A stretch of 64,000 bases of DNA, from assembly GCA_026936325.1 (NCBI GenBank), contig JAPTHN010000001.1, positions 72,472,380 to 72,536,379 on the forward strand, written 5' to 3'. This document shows positions 12,150 through 24,700 of this stretch, one piece after another (position 1 is the first letter of the stretch; each line of letters opens with the position of its first letter). Below the pieces are notes generated by a model. It was not told the origin of the DNA and made no database searches. It worked only from the letters and a program-made list of their open reading frames with translations. The DNA is from Platynereis dumerilii. Lineage: Eukaryota; Annelida; Polychaeta; Phyllodocida; Nereididae. A program made the position numbers and the translations under genes.

Positions 12150-13084
12150 GTACCGTAGAACGGGGTGACTTTGAACGGCCGGGGTGACTTTGAACACTTT
12201 TCCGAAAAAGATTGATCCTCTGTGAATGCAAAGTTAAATGAGATACTGGAAGTATTTCACTTCTGATTATATTCTACTAAAGTCTAGTTTCTTACAGCAT
12301 AAAGTCATTGCGACTGGATTTTTTTTTTCGTGATTGTGATGAAATAAACTCAGTATACTTATTTTTGCAAGATACCATAGCCTGTAAACTTCTGTGCCGA
12401 CAACAGTACTGAATGACCCTGGCCTGATAAATACCTGCCTTATTGCAATGTCACTCAAATACTTCCCAAATCCACTGGAAACTTGTTGGAGGCTATTCAG
12501 AAAGGCAGACAACAAATAATATAAGTGGATGATGTTGAATGGTAACACACTTCAGGGTGACTTTGAACATCACATTGTGATGGTGAGCGCAGAGACCATC
12601 ACATTTTCTGGTATGCTATATTCACTGAGGTATCATATTTCATAATCCTATGCATATAATTAAACTTGTGAACACATATCACACTGATATTAGGCATTCA
12701 CTTAGCTCCAAAGGCACGGAAGAAGATCAAGAATAAAAGAGTCACAAAATATAAAAAAACTGTGACAATTTTTTAGGGAAAGGCAATCAAGCCCTACACA
12801 ATTCATAAATACAGATAAAAATTTGTTTTCTGAGAATTTATGGTTTTCTTTCATTGAAACTCACTCTGTTCAAAGTCACCCCGGATCTCGGGGTGAGTTT
12901 GAATGCCCATTTATCCACTGACACTGGCATATACATGATGTATATCTCAAAATGCCGATGCACAGGTTAACTACATGCCAGTGGCCAACATTTCATACCA
13001 TGAAATACTACATGGATCTTATATATTTTTAAAGATAAGAGAATTGAGGTGAAAACTGTTCAAAGTCACCCCGTTCTACGGTAC
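12150..13084. mobile_element. TIR element E1 (GTACCGTAGAACGGGG type), 935 bp
   Basis: It starts GTACCGTAGAACGGGGTGAC and ends with the exact inverse of at least its first 16 bases (...CCCCGTTCTACGGTAC). The subterminal motif GGGGTGACTTTGAAC is repeated at 12180, again near 12555, and inverted at 12867-12887. There is no coding capacity. The terminal layout matches E2 (19379) and E4 (34089) even though their sequences differ. Confidence 0.8.
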
Positions 13085-14344
13085 CAGAAATGTTTATTTT
13101 TAGAGTACCCAGGAAGAGTTTATTCTTGATTTTCATAATCCAAACCAGAGCTTGTTAACTACACATATATAAAAAGTTCATATGTATTGACTTTCTCATT
13201 TTCATGAAAACAGATAATATTTTTTATTCAGCTGCACATTGTGTGAATGCTTGCACTTAAGTATGCAAAAAGATTACCCAGATTTCATGTTAGGCAAAAT
13301 GTGCAGGGATAAAATTGTTATTTTATGCCCTGTATTTTAGAAACAATTAAGTTACCTCATGGCGTGATACCTCCCCTGCACACTCACGGTGACTCCTCTA
13401 GCCTCAAATTCCCTAACCTAAACCCCTTTTACCTTTACCCAGTCTCAAATTCCCTCATCTTACCTAAAATTCCCTCACCTACCTCGGATTCAATCAACCA
13501 CCCTCAACTCCCCTGAACTGCCCTGGGCTCCCATCAACTATCCTTGGCTTGCCTCAACTCAACTCAGGTACTCAGCTCTCCTCAACTACCATCTAATCAG
13601 CTTTATCCTCTGTAATCTGTATCCCTCCACTACCCTTGGTTACAGATCCAATACTGGTTGTCCAGTTTTAGGGAGATAACCATGATTTGGTCCCCACATT
13701 TTGAATATAAGCAAGTTCTAATCCTTCAGTTCAGCAATCAGTTAAGTCTGGGCTGTTATTCACACTGTCTCTTGGTTATATCTTTTAAGAAACCAGGCAT
13801 GCCTGTCTGCCAAACTGATAGTGGTAAAAAACAAAAGAGTTTTAAAACAGTGGTCAAATACAATGGAATTGCTATAACTGTGACACAACTAAAAAAGGTG
13901 TCTGGTCATATGACCATTCGTGAATAAACCTCAAGTGTACATAAAACCAGGATAAACTAACAAACAGCATACAGTTTTTCACGTCAAGCAGAGGACAGAT
14001 GTTTGGCCAGATATCTCAGCAACCACAAGCACAGGAGAAATACACATACCTTTGTATAGCTTAGCTCTGTTGAACTAGAAGGCACACAAGTGTGCAATTG
14101 GCGGTAGTTATGGCATTGCTGAGCACAGGTGATGGTGGTATATATTTCAGTTTAAGTGTAAGTAAACTTAAACGTAATTATATTCATAAATGCAAATGAT
14201 ATGATGGTGACACAAAGTGTACTGGAATGAGTGCACGAGACGCACACATACCTGTGCTAGCGGTGCAAGTGGCATAAACACCTATGGAGTCTGGGTTGGG
14301 TTTGCGAGGGGGAAATCCGCCGGCACCATTCCTATCAGCCGCCC
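13085..14344. other. Intergenic, simple-sequence rich, no gene seen
   Basis: 13370-13640 is a C/T-rich run of CCTCAACTCCC-like words without a clean period. The rest shows no gene or structured repeat. Open frames here are short and compositionally biased. Confidence 0.4.
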
Positions 14345-14537
14345 TGACTCCTGTCCGACCAGACTTCTATCCACCCCCGACTCCTATCCACCTCGACTCC
14401 TATCCACCTCGACTCCTATCCACCTCGACTCCTATCCACCTCGACTCCTATCCACCTCGACTCCTATCCACCTCGACTCCTATCCACCTCGACTCCTATC
14501 CACCTCGACTCCTATCCACCTCGACTCCTATCCACGG
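14345..14537 (+). repeat. 16-bp minisatellite (CCTCGACTCCTATCCA)n
   Basis: About ten tandem copies of a 16-bp unit, nearly uniform. Because 16 is not a multiple of 3, all frames cycle through the same peptide, which makes spurious open frames (repeated STPIHLDSYPPRLL). This is not a gene. Confidence 0.9.
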
Positions 14538-14587
14538 CCACCGCCATAGATTCTGTTGCTTGTGAGTCATCATGTAGGGCCTATGTA

Positions 14588-15085
14588 AAGTTTTAACAAA
14601 TATGGCCACCAAGGTCACAGAAATGGTTCAAGGTCATCCATGTTACAACTCATTCAAGGTGTTACTGTGATACAAAATCCCTGTGAGTTTGGTGGTCCCA
14701 GAGAGAATAATAGTGGAGTTGTCGTGTATATAAGCTTTTTACAAATATGGCTGCCAAGGTCACAGATATAGGTCAAGGTCACTGATGTCAAATCTAATTC
14801 AAGGTCTTACAATGATACATAATCCCTGTTAGTTTGGTGATCCTAGTGTAAATACAAGAGTAGTTATCGCGCACACAAGATATTCACAAATATGGCCGCC
14901 AAGGTCACAGTAGTAGGTCAAGGTCACTCATGACAGAACTCATTCAAGGTCTTGCTGTCATACACAATCCCTGCTAGTTTCATGATTCCAGGATGAATAG
15001 AAATTGAGTTATCTTGTACGTAAGCTTCTCACAAATATGGCCGCCAAGGTCACAGATGTAGGTCAAGGTCACTCATAAGTTATGC
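14588..15085 (+). repeat. 145-bp tandem repeat with AGGTCAAGGTCA sites
   Basis: About 3.5 units share ACAAATATGGCCGCCAAGGTCA and a second motif AGGTCAAGGTCA (14625-14636 as GGTTCAAGGTCA, then 14770-14781, 14915-14926 and 15060-15071), spaced exactly 145 bp. AGGTCA is the nuclear-receptor half-site and TCAAGGTCA the extended half-site of ERR/SF-1-type receptors. The array lies about 620 bp past the stop codon of the ALDH1A-like gene. Related GGTCACA-containing arrays elsewhere in the window suggest a dispersed repeat origin. Confidence 0.75.
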
Positions 15086-15707
15086 CTGGCGAGATGTCAA
15101 GGTATTTGATGTATTTGACTCATACTGGAAGTCTGGGGCAGCCAGTGCAAAGTGAAATCATCGTCAATAGGGAGGACAACTGAGACTACCAAACCTCACA
15201 CTACAGCAATATGGGCGGGATGGCCTTTGGCCACCGCCCATAAATATGAATATCAAATTTGTGAGGTTTTGGTGCGGTTTTGTCGGATATTTGCCAATTT
15301 ATGAAAATGCAGTTTGATTTTGCGCAATGTTGACATTTTTGATGATCTGACACACAATGGGGGGTGACATCACATAAGTGCACCTTAGCGCCACCCCAGA
15401 CTAGTTCCAGTTCTGGTCAAGTTGGTATTAGCAGAACCACCGATCTCACAGGGTTGATTTTTGACTTGACAAACTGTAGTTGCTTTGGCAAAACACTAAG
15501 CAGGACTGCCTGAAAGTTGCTTAAAAAAAATGTTTTCGGCCTCACTCCACATTATGTAAAGTACAAGAGGCAGATTCTTTATAGATCTAAGAAAAAGAAG
15601 AAGAAAGCAACAACATTTTTGTAATGAAAATATATTTGCAGGTATTTGTTTTGAACACAATATCATCGAGTCTGTTGCATACATGGACACAACTTCAGAT
15701 TCTTGTC
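15086..15707 (-). other. 3' flank / 3' UTR of the ALDH1A-like gene
   Basis: The region downstream of the stop codon at 15708-15710 on the minus strand should include the 3' UTR. I could not pick a convincing AATAAA signal, and no other gene is visible. Confidence 0.35.
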
Positions 15708-15740
15708 TTATGAACTCTTCTTTGAGATTTTTACAGTCAC
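15708..15740 (-). CDS. ALDH1A: ALDH1A-like exon 14 (C-terminus)
   Basis: [10 protein letters not shown] then TAA; acceptor TATCTTTCAG. It corresponds to VTVKIPQKNS in vertebrate ALDH1A, so this is the true last exon despite its small size. Confidence 0.9.
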   Translation of the reverse strand: MTVKISKKSS

Positions 15741-18700
15741 CTGAAAGATAAAAATACATTGGAGATGTTTGTGAGTGTATGTCAACATGATAAATTAATG
15801 TCGGACATGGTTACTATGTATTAGATGTCTGATATAGGACATAAACCAAGGACATTTTTGACAAACATGAGAAGTGTTACTGTATATAATATATACACAC
15901 AGATGCACATGTAGACGTCTATATATATGACATCTGAGTTTTTGTCCATCGATATGACGCTGATGATTATACGCCATTAGGTTTTTTTAAATTTTAAGAT
16001 AAAAAGATCATTAAGGATGACTCACCGTTTTCACTTCTGTATATTGATGAATGCCATATGACCCCCTGTAGAAATGACAAATATATAGAAATAAATGTTG
16101 TGAAAAGACTGGCACACCATGAGGATTTGAGCCAAACATTGCAAACAAGGTGTGATAAACTAATACATATTTGCCTCTGTCACAAGTTTTACCAAAATGA
16201 TGAGTTAAGGATTCCATAAGAAAACAGACTTCATTATTCCACAAGAGATAATACTATATCGAGGTAATGATAAGTACCCAGAAAATATAGAAATGTTTCT
16301 CCTTGCTTTAAGTACATGTAGTAATTATCTCTTATACCAAGGAAACATTGAACCTTTGCAGTAATTTTAATAGAAGCTATTAACTTACAATTCCCTTCCA
16401 ATTCCAGACATCTTGAAGCCACCAAATGGAGCCTGGTTGCAGACTGTATGGTATGTGTTGATCCTGCAAAACATCAGGGTAGAAATACAGGAGATGTGAC
16501 AATGACAAGTGTGATGAGAAAAGACTATTTAGTTAACAATATGTCATCTCTATAAAGTGTTATTATAACTTAGCCGAGAAAGACCTGAGAAGTCAGTTTC
16601 AGTTTCAGTTCATAATGAGATAAGAAGACAGAAGGCTTTCGTCAAAGTGTCGCCAGTTGAGAATGGCTTTCGCTCTATCATCTATGTCATTTTTTACTGA
16701 TGTTGACCCCTAACTACATTCAAATGGTGGGCATACAGTGTATGCATGTTCTTGGCTTCCATGAAATATGAGTTGGGAGCCCAAAAATGGTGGGTTTCTT
16801 ATTCCACATGATTTAGGATATATTTTGTTTAAATAAAATGTTTCAGAAGATTTGACAAACAAAGATGCAAAAACTATGACTCACCAAACAGTTCCAGCCT
16901 GAATGCTGTTGGCAAGGGTGATGGCTTTGTCCAGGTCATTTGTGAGCACTGAAGCAGCCAGACCATAAGAAGTGTTGTTGGCCCTCTCTATGACATCATC
17001 AATGTCAGAGAATTTGATGATTTGCTGCACTGGTCCAAAAATCTGTGAAAATGAAAATTGCAAAATTGAGTTGGTTGCCAGTAGACAAATTGAGAAGGAT
17101 CATGCATAATTAGTTCTAACAGCAGGAGTGATCTCAATTATTATTCAGACACATTTATCTTTTATGCACTAGCCTCTTCCTTGGCAATCCTCATGTCATC
17201 TGTGACGTCAGAGAAGACAGTGTTCTCGATGAAGTAGCCCTTGTCTCCATGTCTCTTTCCTCCACAGTGAAGTTTTGCTCCTTGTTTCTTCCCACTTTCA
17301 ATCAACTCCAAGATTTTGTTCATCTGTTCTTCATCGATCTAATTTAATGGGGAAAATTATACGATTTCAGCTTATTTGGTGCAGATTTTTTGGATATTCC
17401 GAGTCAAATTTAGGGCAATTCCGTAAAGTCCGATTTACAGATTACTGAGATCAGACACTTTAACAGCTTGTGTAGCCCTACCATTACACCTTAGCTATTT
17501 CATTATTAAACAGGAACGAGGCCAGTACAGGTAGTAGGGGCATCAAACAAGCCATCAACTAAAGCTCCCAAGTGCAACAGGAGTAGACCGAGGTCACAGT
17601 CTTCACGTTGCTGTAGGCAACGTAGACTGAGGACATTGCATTGGTTGACCACTCATGAAATGTCAAGAACTGAAATCAGTTTTTGAACTGCAATAAACAA
17701 GGAGATTTGGGTGTCTCAAACACAGAAATGACACCCACAACAGTGAAAACAACAACTTTCAAGCTGCATGAGAAATACAAAACAGCCTCCTCCCCTGCCC
17801 TTGTCAAACCCAGTGAACTGAGACTAGTAATTCCAATGAAATGGTGGCAGCACTTTACAGTGCATTGTCATGATGCTGAATAAATCATTTTTGAGAAATT
17901 ATAAATAAATAGTGCACTTAGAATAGAACATAACAGCTACCCTGAAAACTATAAGGCCTACATGCCAATTTTATTAATTTTTTCTCTATCAGGGTAGACA
18001 GATAGATAGATCTATGAAAAATATAGATAGCAGGGGCTAGAGATAGTGCCATTGGGAGGAGACATATGGAGACTGCACTACTCTTCATGGCATTTCTTGT
18101 GTCTGAGTAGAGGTGGGTCTAGTGGTAGCGTGCTGGGCTGGCAATCACTGGGTCCAGAGTTTGAATGCCGCTCTTGCTGGTTACATGGGCTTATGTTGGA
18201 CGGCTGTTTCAATCATCCTTCACCTTATTGCTGTGTTCTCCTCCTGCCTAATTAGTCTACCCAGTGCATAAATCTATCTATCTGTCTATCTATCTATTTA
18301 TTGTCTGTCTGTCTATCCAGCTGTATGTCTATCTATCTAACTGTCTATCTATTAATCTGTTAATCTGTTAATCTAATCTAATATAATCTATCATTTTGAG
18401 AACACTTAGTTAATTATCAAAATTTTGGAGAAAGCTTTATTCATAGCCTGTCTTTATTAAGTATTTCTTTTTTTCTGTGTGCTTTCAGTACAGAAAAGTA
18501 GCTAGTTGCTCTGATTTAAAAAAATGCGGTCTGAGAGGTCTAAAAGTGGTTTCAATCAATCACTGTTCTGAGGATGTATGAATTGACTGAATACCCACCA
18601 ATGAAACTGTTGTTATGTGTGACCAACAAGGTTTATAAAAACGACTTGCACAGGATGTGTGAAGTACAAGACTCCACAGTTTCAGATTAGGTTTGCAAAT

Positions 18701-21700
18701 TTACTAAATATGAATAACAAGCATATCAACAGTTATCAAATTATGCAAATATCCAACATAGAATATGTATAATTTCAGCTGGTAAATCAGTGGAAATCGG
18801 CCGATTTTGATGCTTTAAAGTACAGGAATGCTTTAAAATTTTAACACAATATGTTTTAAAGCATTTGCTATCTAGTCATACCTTTATTTAGGCTCAAAAC
18901 AGTCCCAAAACAGCTGCGACACGGTTCTGTGTCGCAAGTGTAGTTCTCAACCTATGTTTTGTCTCCCATCCTTGACAACTGCATTGTCAAGGTGGGTCTT
19001 CCTATCTACAACAGGAGCTGAGCTACAAGGCAAAATGTCATGGTGTCGGACAAACTCACACACAGAAGGTCCACGTACAGTGACTGTTGGCTGGGACATA
19101 CCTGAGGTCCAGACTGTGTTTTTGGGTCCCATGGATCGCCCACCACTCTCTTCTGGGCCCTCTCCACAGCTTTCTTGACAAACTCATCATAGATGGATTC
19201 ATGGACGTAAGTTCTGGATCCCGCAGTGCAAGCCTGGCCCATGTTGCTGAAAAGGGCCATGTGGGAGACATCTGCGGCAAGGTCCACTGAAAGTTTGTAA
19301 GATAAAGATTGATGTAGGCTTTGACGATATTGTTAATCACGTAAATTCACAACAGTGTCATTTGGCATTGGTTTGATGCCGTAAAACGGGGTAAAGTTGA
19401 CAATCCGGGGTAAAGTTGGCATGCTGTTTTGAACCACTTAACGGAAGAAATGCCAACTTTCCTCACTGACACTGGTATCTTTTTGGCAAAGTTGCCATAT
19501 GTGTCAGTGAGGAAAAGTTGGCATTTCTGCCATTAAGTGGGTCAAAATAGCATGCCAACTTTACCCCAGATTGCCAACTTTACCCCCATTTTACGGTACT
19601 GTATGATTAAAATTGTTATTTCCAGCGGCACTTCATAAATTAGTTAAGAAAATTTGGGTTAAATAGTTTTTCCGTGTTATAATGTATCAAGTAAGTATCC
19701 AACATTTACATATCAAGAAATATCAAGAAAGCCTCTGAAATCATCCTGCCATTGTTCAGACTGCATCTTAAGTTGCAAATGCCCAGTGTGGTACAAAAAA
19801 GTTCTCACAGTCAACATCAGGGAGCACAATGTTGGGACTTTTGCCACCCAACTCCAGAGACACCCGTTTGAGATTGGTTCTCCCTGCTGCCTGGAGGATC
19901 AGCTGGCCTACCTGTGGGAGGGAACAGGAATAGTAAGCAGGTATAATATATTATATTTTGGATCCTGTGTTGCAATTTAACAAACTACAGCAAATTTATT
20001 TTTAGATGGTGGACATTTTTTTTAAAAGATGGAACAAGGTAAACAAGCCTCAACAAGGTGATCAAGTAGAATGGCAAGATAGCAGTTATCTTACTTGTAT
20101 ATTCATGTATACTACACAATATAAGACAAAAAAAAGTAGCTGAACATTTACAGGATGATTTATTATCATAGGCCTACCTCTGTTGACCCAGTGAAGGCTA
20201 CTTTGTTGACGTTCATGTGTTCGGAGAGGGCAGCACCAGCAGTCGGACCAAATCCAGGCACCACATTGATGACACCTGGTGGGAAACCAGCCTGAAAAGG
20301 ACAAACAATGATTATATTGCATGCAAAATGCAGAATTCTGCTACATGTTGCTGTTGAGGCTTCATACAAAGTTGCGACATACCTCTTTCGCAAGAGCGGC
20401 CAAGTACAGGGCAGTCAACGGAGTCTGTTCAGCTGGTTTGACAATGATGACATTTCCTGTGGTCAGAGCTGGACCCATTTTCCAAGTGAACATGCAGATG
20501 GGGTAATTCCACTGGAAATTGCCAGAGAAGACGCAAACGTTTTTATTTTCGACGAATTAGTTTTTGATCACCACTCTCATTTCAAGCCAAACTTAAAAGG
20601 GGCGGGACAGATTTAGGATTAAATGGAGAGGAAGAGGGACTTACGGGGATGATTTGAGCACAGACTCCAACAGGTTCATGTCTTGTGTAGGTGAAGTAAC
20701 TTCCGTCTGAAAGAACCAAGGAGCCTTGATGAGAGACAGCACTTAACTTGAAAGAACTATAGAGACACCTTGAAGGTTTGCCTCCATAATTAGTGATTAA
20801 AGAAAGCAGTCATATTATCTTATTTCCCTATAATCCTATCCTCAATAAATTTGATAAGATTGTATTTCACATTCTGATCTGATATAATTATGTGTCTTTG
20901 GTCAGTCATGCACTGTGGAATTTGTCGGCCTGAGTAAAATCATTTCAGTTTACTTGAGGTTCCTCAAAAATAGTCTCGTACTTCTGCATCGATTGACATA
21001 TCGGATTGGAAGAGTTGTATTTATAGAAATAATTTTATTTGACATTCAGTCAGGGAAATGCCAGCGATGAGAGTCAATTACAAGGAATTGATCTTGTGTT
21101 CCAGACATGTAATCACAGTAATTGTCTTACCAACTGGGATTGTTTGTCCCACATTTTTGTCTGACCATCCTGCATAGTAGCGCATTGTCTTGATGCCGAA
21201 GTTGATGTCCCCAACCGAGTTGACAAAGGGTTTTCCATTATCCAACGTCTCCAAGCTCTGAAAGAAATCAGGATGTTTTTTAAAAGACAACAATAACTTT
21301 TATGAAGAGAAATGGCACAATATGAGGATTCCTCTCTACAAGAGTATTACATATAAAATTACGAAAATACACAATATAAAAAATTGTCTGGTGTAATGCA
21401 TAGTGTTGAACTTGAGATCCCATAACCAGACCTGGCAAAGGATAGAGGAAGTAAACCAAAACAAGTGGTCTGGTGTGTGTAAGGAGGTGTGTTAATTAGC
21501 ATGATATAGATTGTAGAGCCCTGCGCGGTCAGACCGCAATGCGGTCGCCCGCAAGGACCGCAGCCCGCGGGGCGGTGCGGTCACAGTTTCCTTGACCGCA
21601 TGCGGTGCGGGGCGGTCGCGGTCAGGTTAAGACCTTTGCGGGGCGGGGCGGTCATGGTCATACTTTTGGCAATCTATTAGATTGTCAGAACATCAATGGT

Positions 21701-24700
21701 GAGATTGGTGAGAAAAACTTGGTACTTCAGTACTTCCTATAAGGTATGAAATGAACTGAAATATGGCACAGAAAATCTTGCGACTTTTCGACTCTAAGTG
21801 TCATGCCAAAAAATAAAAATCATCTGAGTATGTCAAAATTGTATGCAATGGCCTAGGTTTGCTTGTCAGTGAGCAGCCCATGTTAGATTGATTTTTCATG
21901 TTGATCCATTATTTACATAAGAATGAAAGTATACAATTTAATCGCTTAATCTAACATCCTAAAAAGTGAAACTGAAGCTCATTGCAATGTAATGAGTCAT
22001 CTGTTTGCAACTAAGTGAAACCCAAAACTGCCAAGTATTTATGGCGAATGCCTTTCTAAATGCATCAGGATGCATCCTGGAAATGGCAGTGGTTGCAACT
22101 GTGATTTATTACAAATTCCATCTCTCGTAAAAATACAATTGCGGATCATCTGTCAGATGGCGGTCACTGCACACGTATGACTTATTATTTAAGTCATTAT
22201 ACAATGACAAGAGGAAGAAGAATATAATGGGCAGAGTGCTTTTCTTTCAACATTTTAAAAGGGTTAACTGGAAATGGAGCACATTACTTTAGCTTTGGTT
22301 AAAGACATGCACATATTAAAATAATTTTTGTATTTTTTTTAGATTATTATAATCTACTTGCATGCTTACGTAGCCATAAATTGAAAATGACACTAAAATA
22401 ATTTGGTATAATTTTTGTGTATAGTACAAATTGGCATGTACTGTGCTTTAAGTTATCTGTATTTCATTCCTGCAGTAGAAACACCGGATATTTTCAAAAT
22501 TGGTGTTTGTCAATACGCATTTTCTTAAAAAATATGTATGACCTACAGCACAATGCGTACATCCTAGAACCAAAGGATTAATTGAAAGAGATAAATATGT
22601 CTAGACTGATGTTTGAATGGTCTGCCAAGACACACACATAACTGGCAAAAGAGCAGATCTCTATCATTAACATGCGTGAAAACATGCAGCCATTACAGTG
22701 TGCGACTAGTCATATTGTCTGATAGATGTATAGATTATGGTAAGAGAGAGAGAGAGAGAGAGTTGGAGTCCTCAACAAATGACACATTTATCCCCAACAA
22801 ATGACACATTTATCCCCAAGTGAGGAATCATTTACTTGCCCAGCAAAGACACTGATATAAGGGCCTACAAATTCAAAGTCTCACCACAGGCAGTGTTCAC
22901 ATGCTTTGCCCTTATTCTGTTATATTATACCAAGGTGTATTGCTCAAGCTCCCCCTATGGGAAAATGACAGTCGTCGTGTGCGGTCATATTTGCGGAAGT
23001 TGCCATAAATAGTATTCTTGGGATATCCCATGGCCACCAGGCCTGTTTTGTGGTGGCTGGGAAACAGGCTATAGTATGCTCACCAAAGGGCAGACTGAGG
23101 TTCCAATCTAATAAAGAGATGGCTCTGTGGTCTCCTAAATCCTGATTGGCTGTCAAAGGGAATTCCCTTGTGATGTATGCTGATATGGGTGCACACATAG
23201 GTAAGATTGGCCAAACAAGGTTTAATGCGATTGTCTTTTGCCATGGTATAACATAGTTATACAACTGTTGGGGATTAATTCAGCCTGTTGTACTGTTTTT
23301 TATGCAAACAACGCACCTAAAAATGTCAAGAAAGCCAAAAAATTCAGTTAAAATCTTTCAGGAGTCATATGGAGTATAAGTCGCTTATACAACTAATTTT
23401 TGGCGTATAACTAACATTTCAGCGGTTATTTGTGTGAGACCACAGGTGGAATGATCACAATGGCTTAGCAGTTCTAGAGATAGAGAGGAAGGTGTATGGC
23501 TCAAGTGCCGCCTGGTGGAGTGCAAAGCAGCCTTTCACAACATTCTAAAGCCCTCGGTAAATAACCACCTGAAATGTTAGTTATACACCTCAAATTCGTT
23601 GTATAACCTATAAAAAATCATCTTTAAATGTAGCTGAGAGACTATTATCTCACAGAACCAACAAGAATGTTGTGAAAGGCTGCTTTGCACTCCACCAGGT
23701 GGCACTTGAGCCATACACCTTCCTCTCTATCTCTAGAACTGCTAAGCCATTGTGATCATTCCACCTGTGGTCTCACCCAAACTACATCCGGCTAGGAATT
23801 TTTTTGAAAGTCCATAAATTTAAACATCTGGCACATTTAGCTTGTGTGCTAGTGTACATGTATTATCTAGCACATTGCTGGTGTACATGCAAGATCTTGA
23901 CTTGTGTAGATGGACTATCTAGCACACTTGTCCACATGCAAGATCTAGCATCTACACAACTGCCTGATGTTGCATGTAGACAACTGTACAAGATAATGTA
24001 TCTACACAACTGCAAGATATTGCAAGTAGACAACTCTGCAAGATCTAGCATCTACACACCAGTTATATGTAGCATATAGACAAGTGTGCTAGATTATGCA
24101 TATACAAAACTGCAAGATCGTACATGTAGACAACTCAAGTGTGCTAGATAATGCTTCTACACAACTGCAAAATATTGCATGTACACAACTCTGCAAGATA
24201 ATACATCTACTCAATTTCAAGATATTGCATGTAGACAACTGTGCAAGATACTGCATTTACACAACTGCAAGATATTGCAGACATGTAAGATGTGCATCTA
24301 CACAACTGCAATATATTGCATGTAGACAACTGTGCAAGATCTAGCATCTACACAACAGCTATATGTAGCATGTGGACAACTGTGCTAGATAATGCATCTA
24401 CACAACTGCAATATATTGCATGTAGACAACTGTGCAAGATAATGCATCAACACAACTGCAAGATATTGAATGTAGACAACTGTGCAAGATATTGCATCTA
24501 TAGAACTGCAAGATAGAGATGTGCAAGATAATGCATCTACACTAGTTCGCCAGCTAAATATGCTAGATCTTGCAATATATATGCTGGTTCCCAACCAAGT
24601 GTTGGCCTTAATATTGCCCAACTATTGTATTGACACTTTTCAAGCAATGTGTCTCATTGTAATATACTGATAATAGTGATAAAAGTGAATATCATACAGC

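Noticed and set aside
14217-14565. Two open frames encoding repeated STPIHLDSYPPRLL
   Set aside because: They are translations of the 16-bp minisatellite; the same peptide appears in several frames.
17683-17883. Short plus-strand frame in ALDH intron 9
   Set aside because: No motif; lies within an intron on the opposite strand.
23850-24580. CRISPR-like regular repeats
   Set aside because: A 26-bp minisatellite without unique spacers in a eukaryotic intron.
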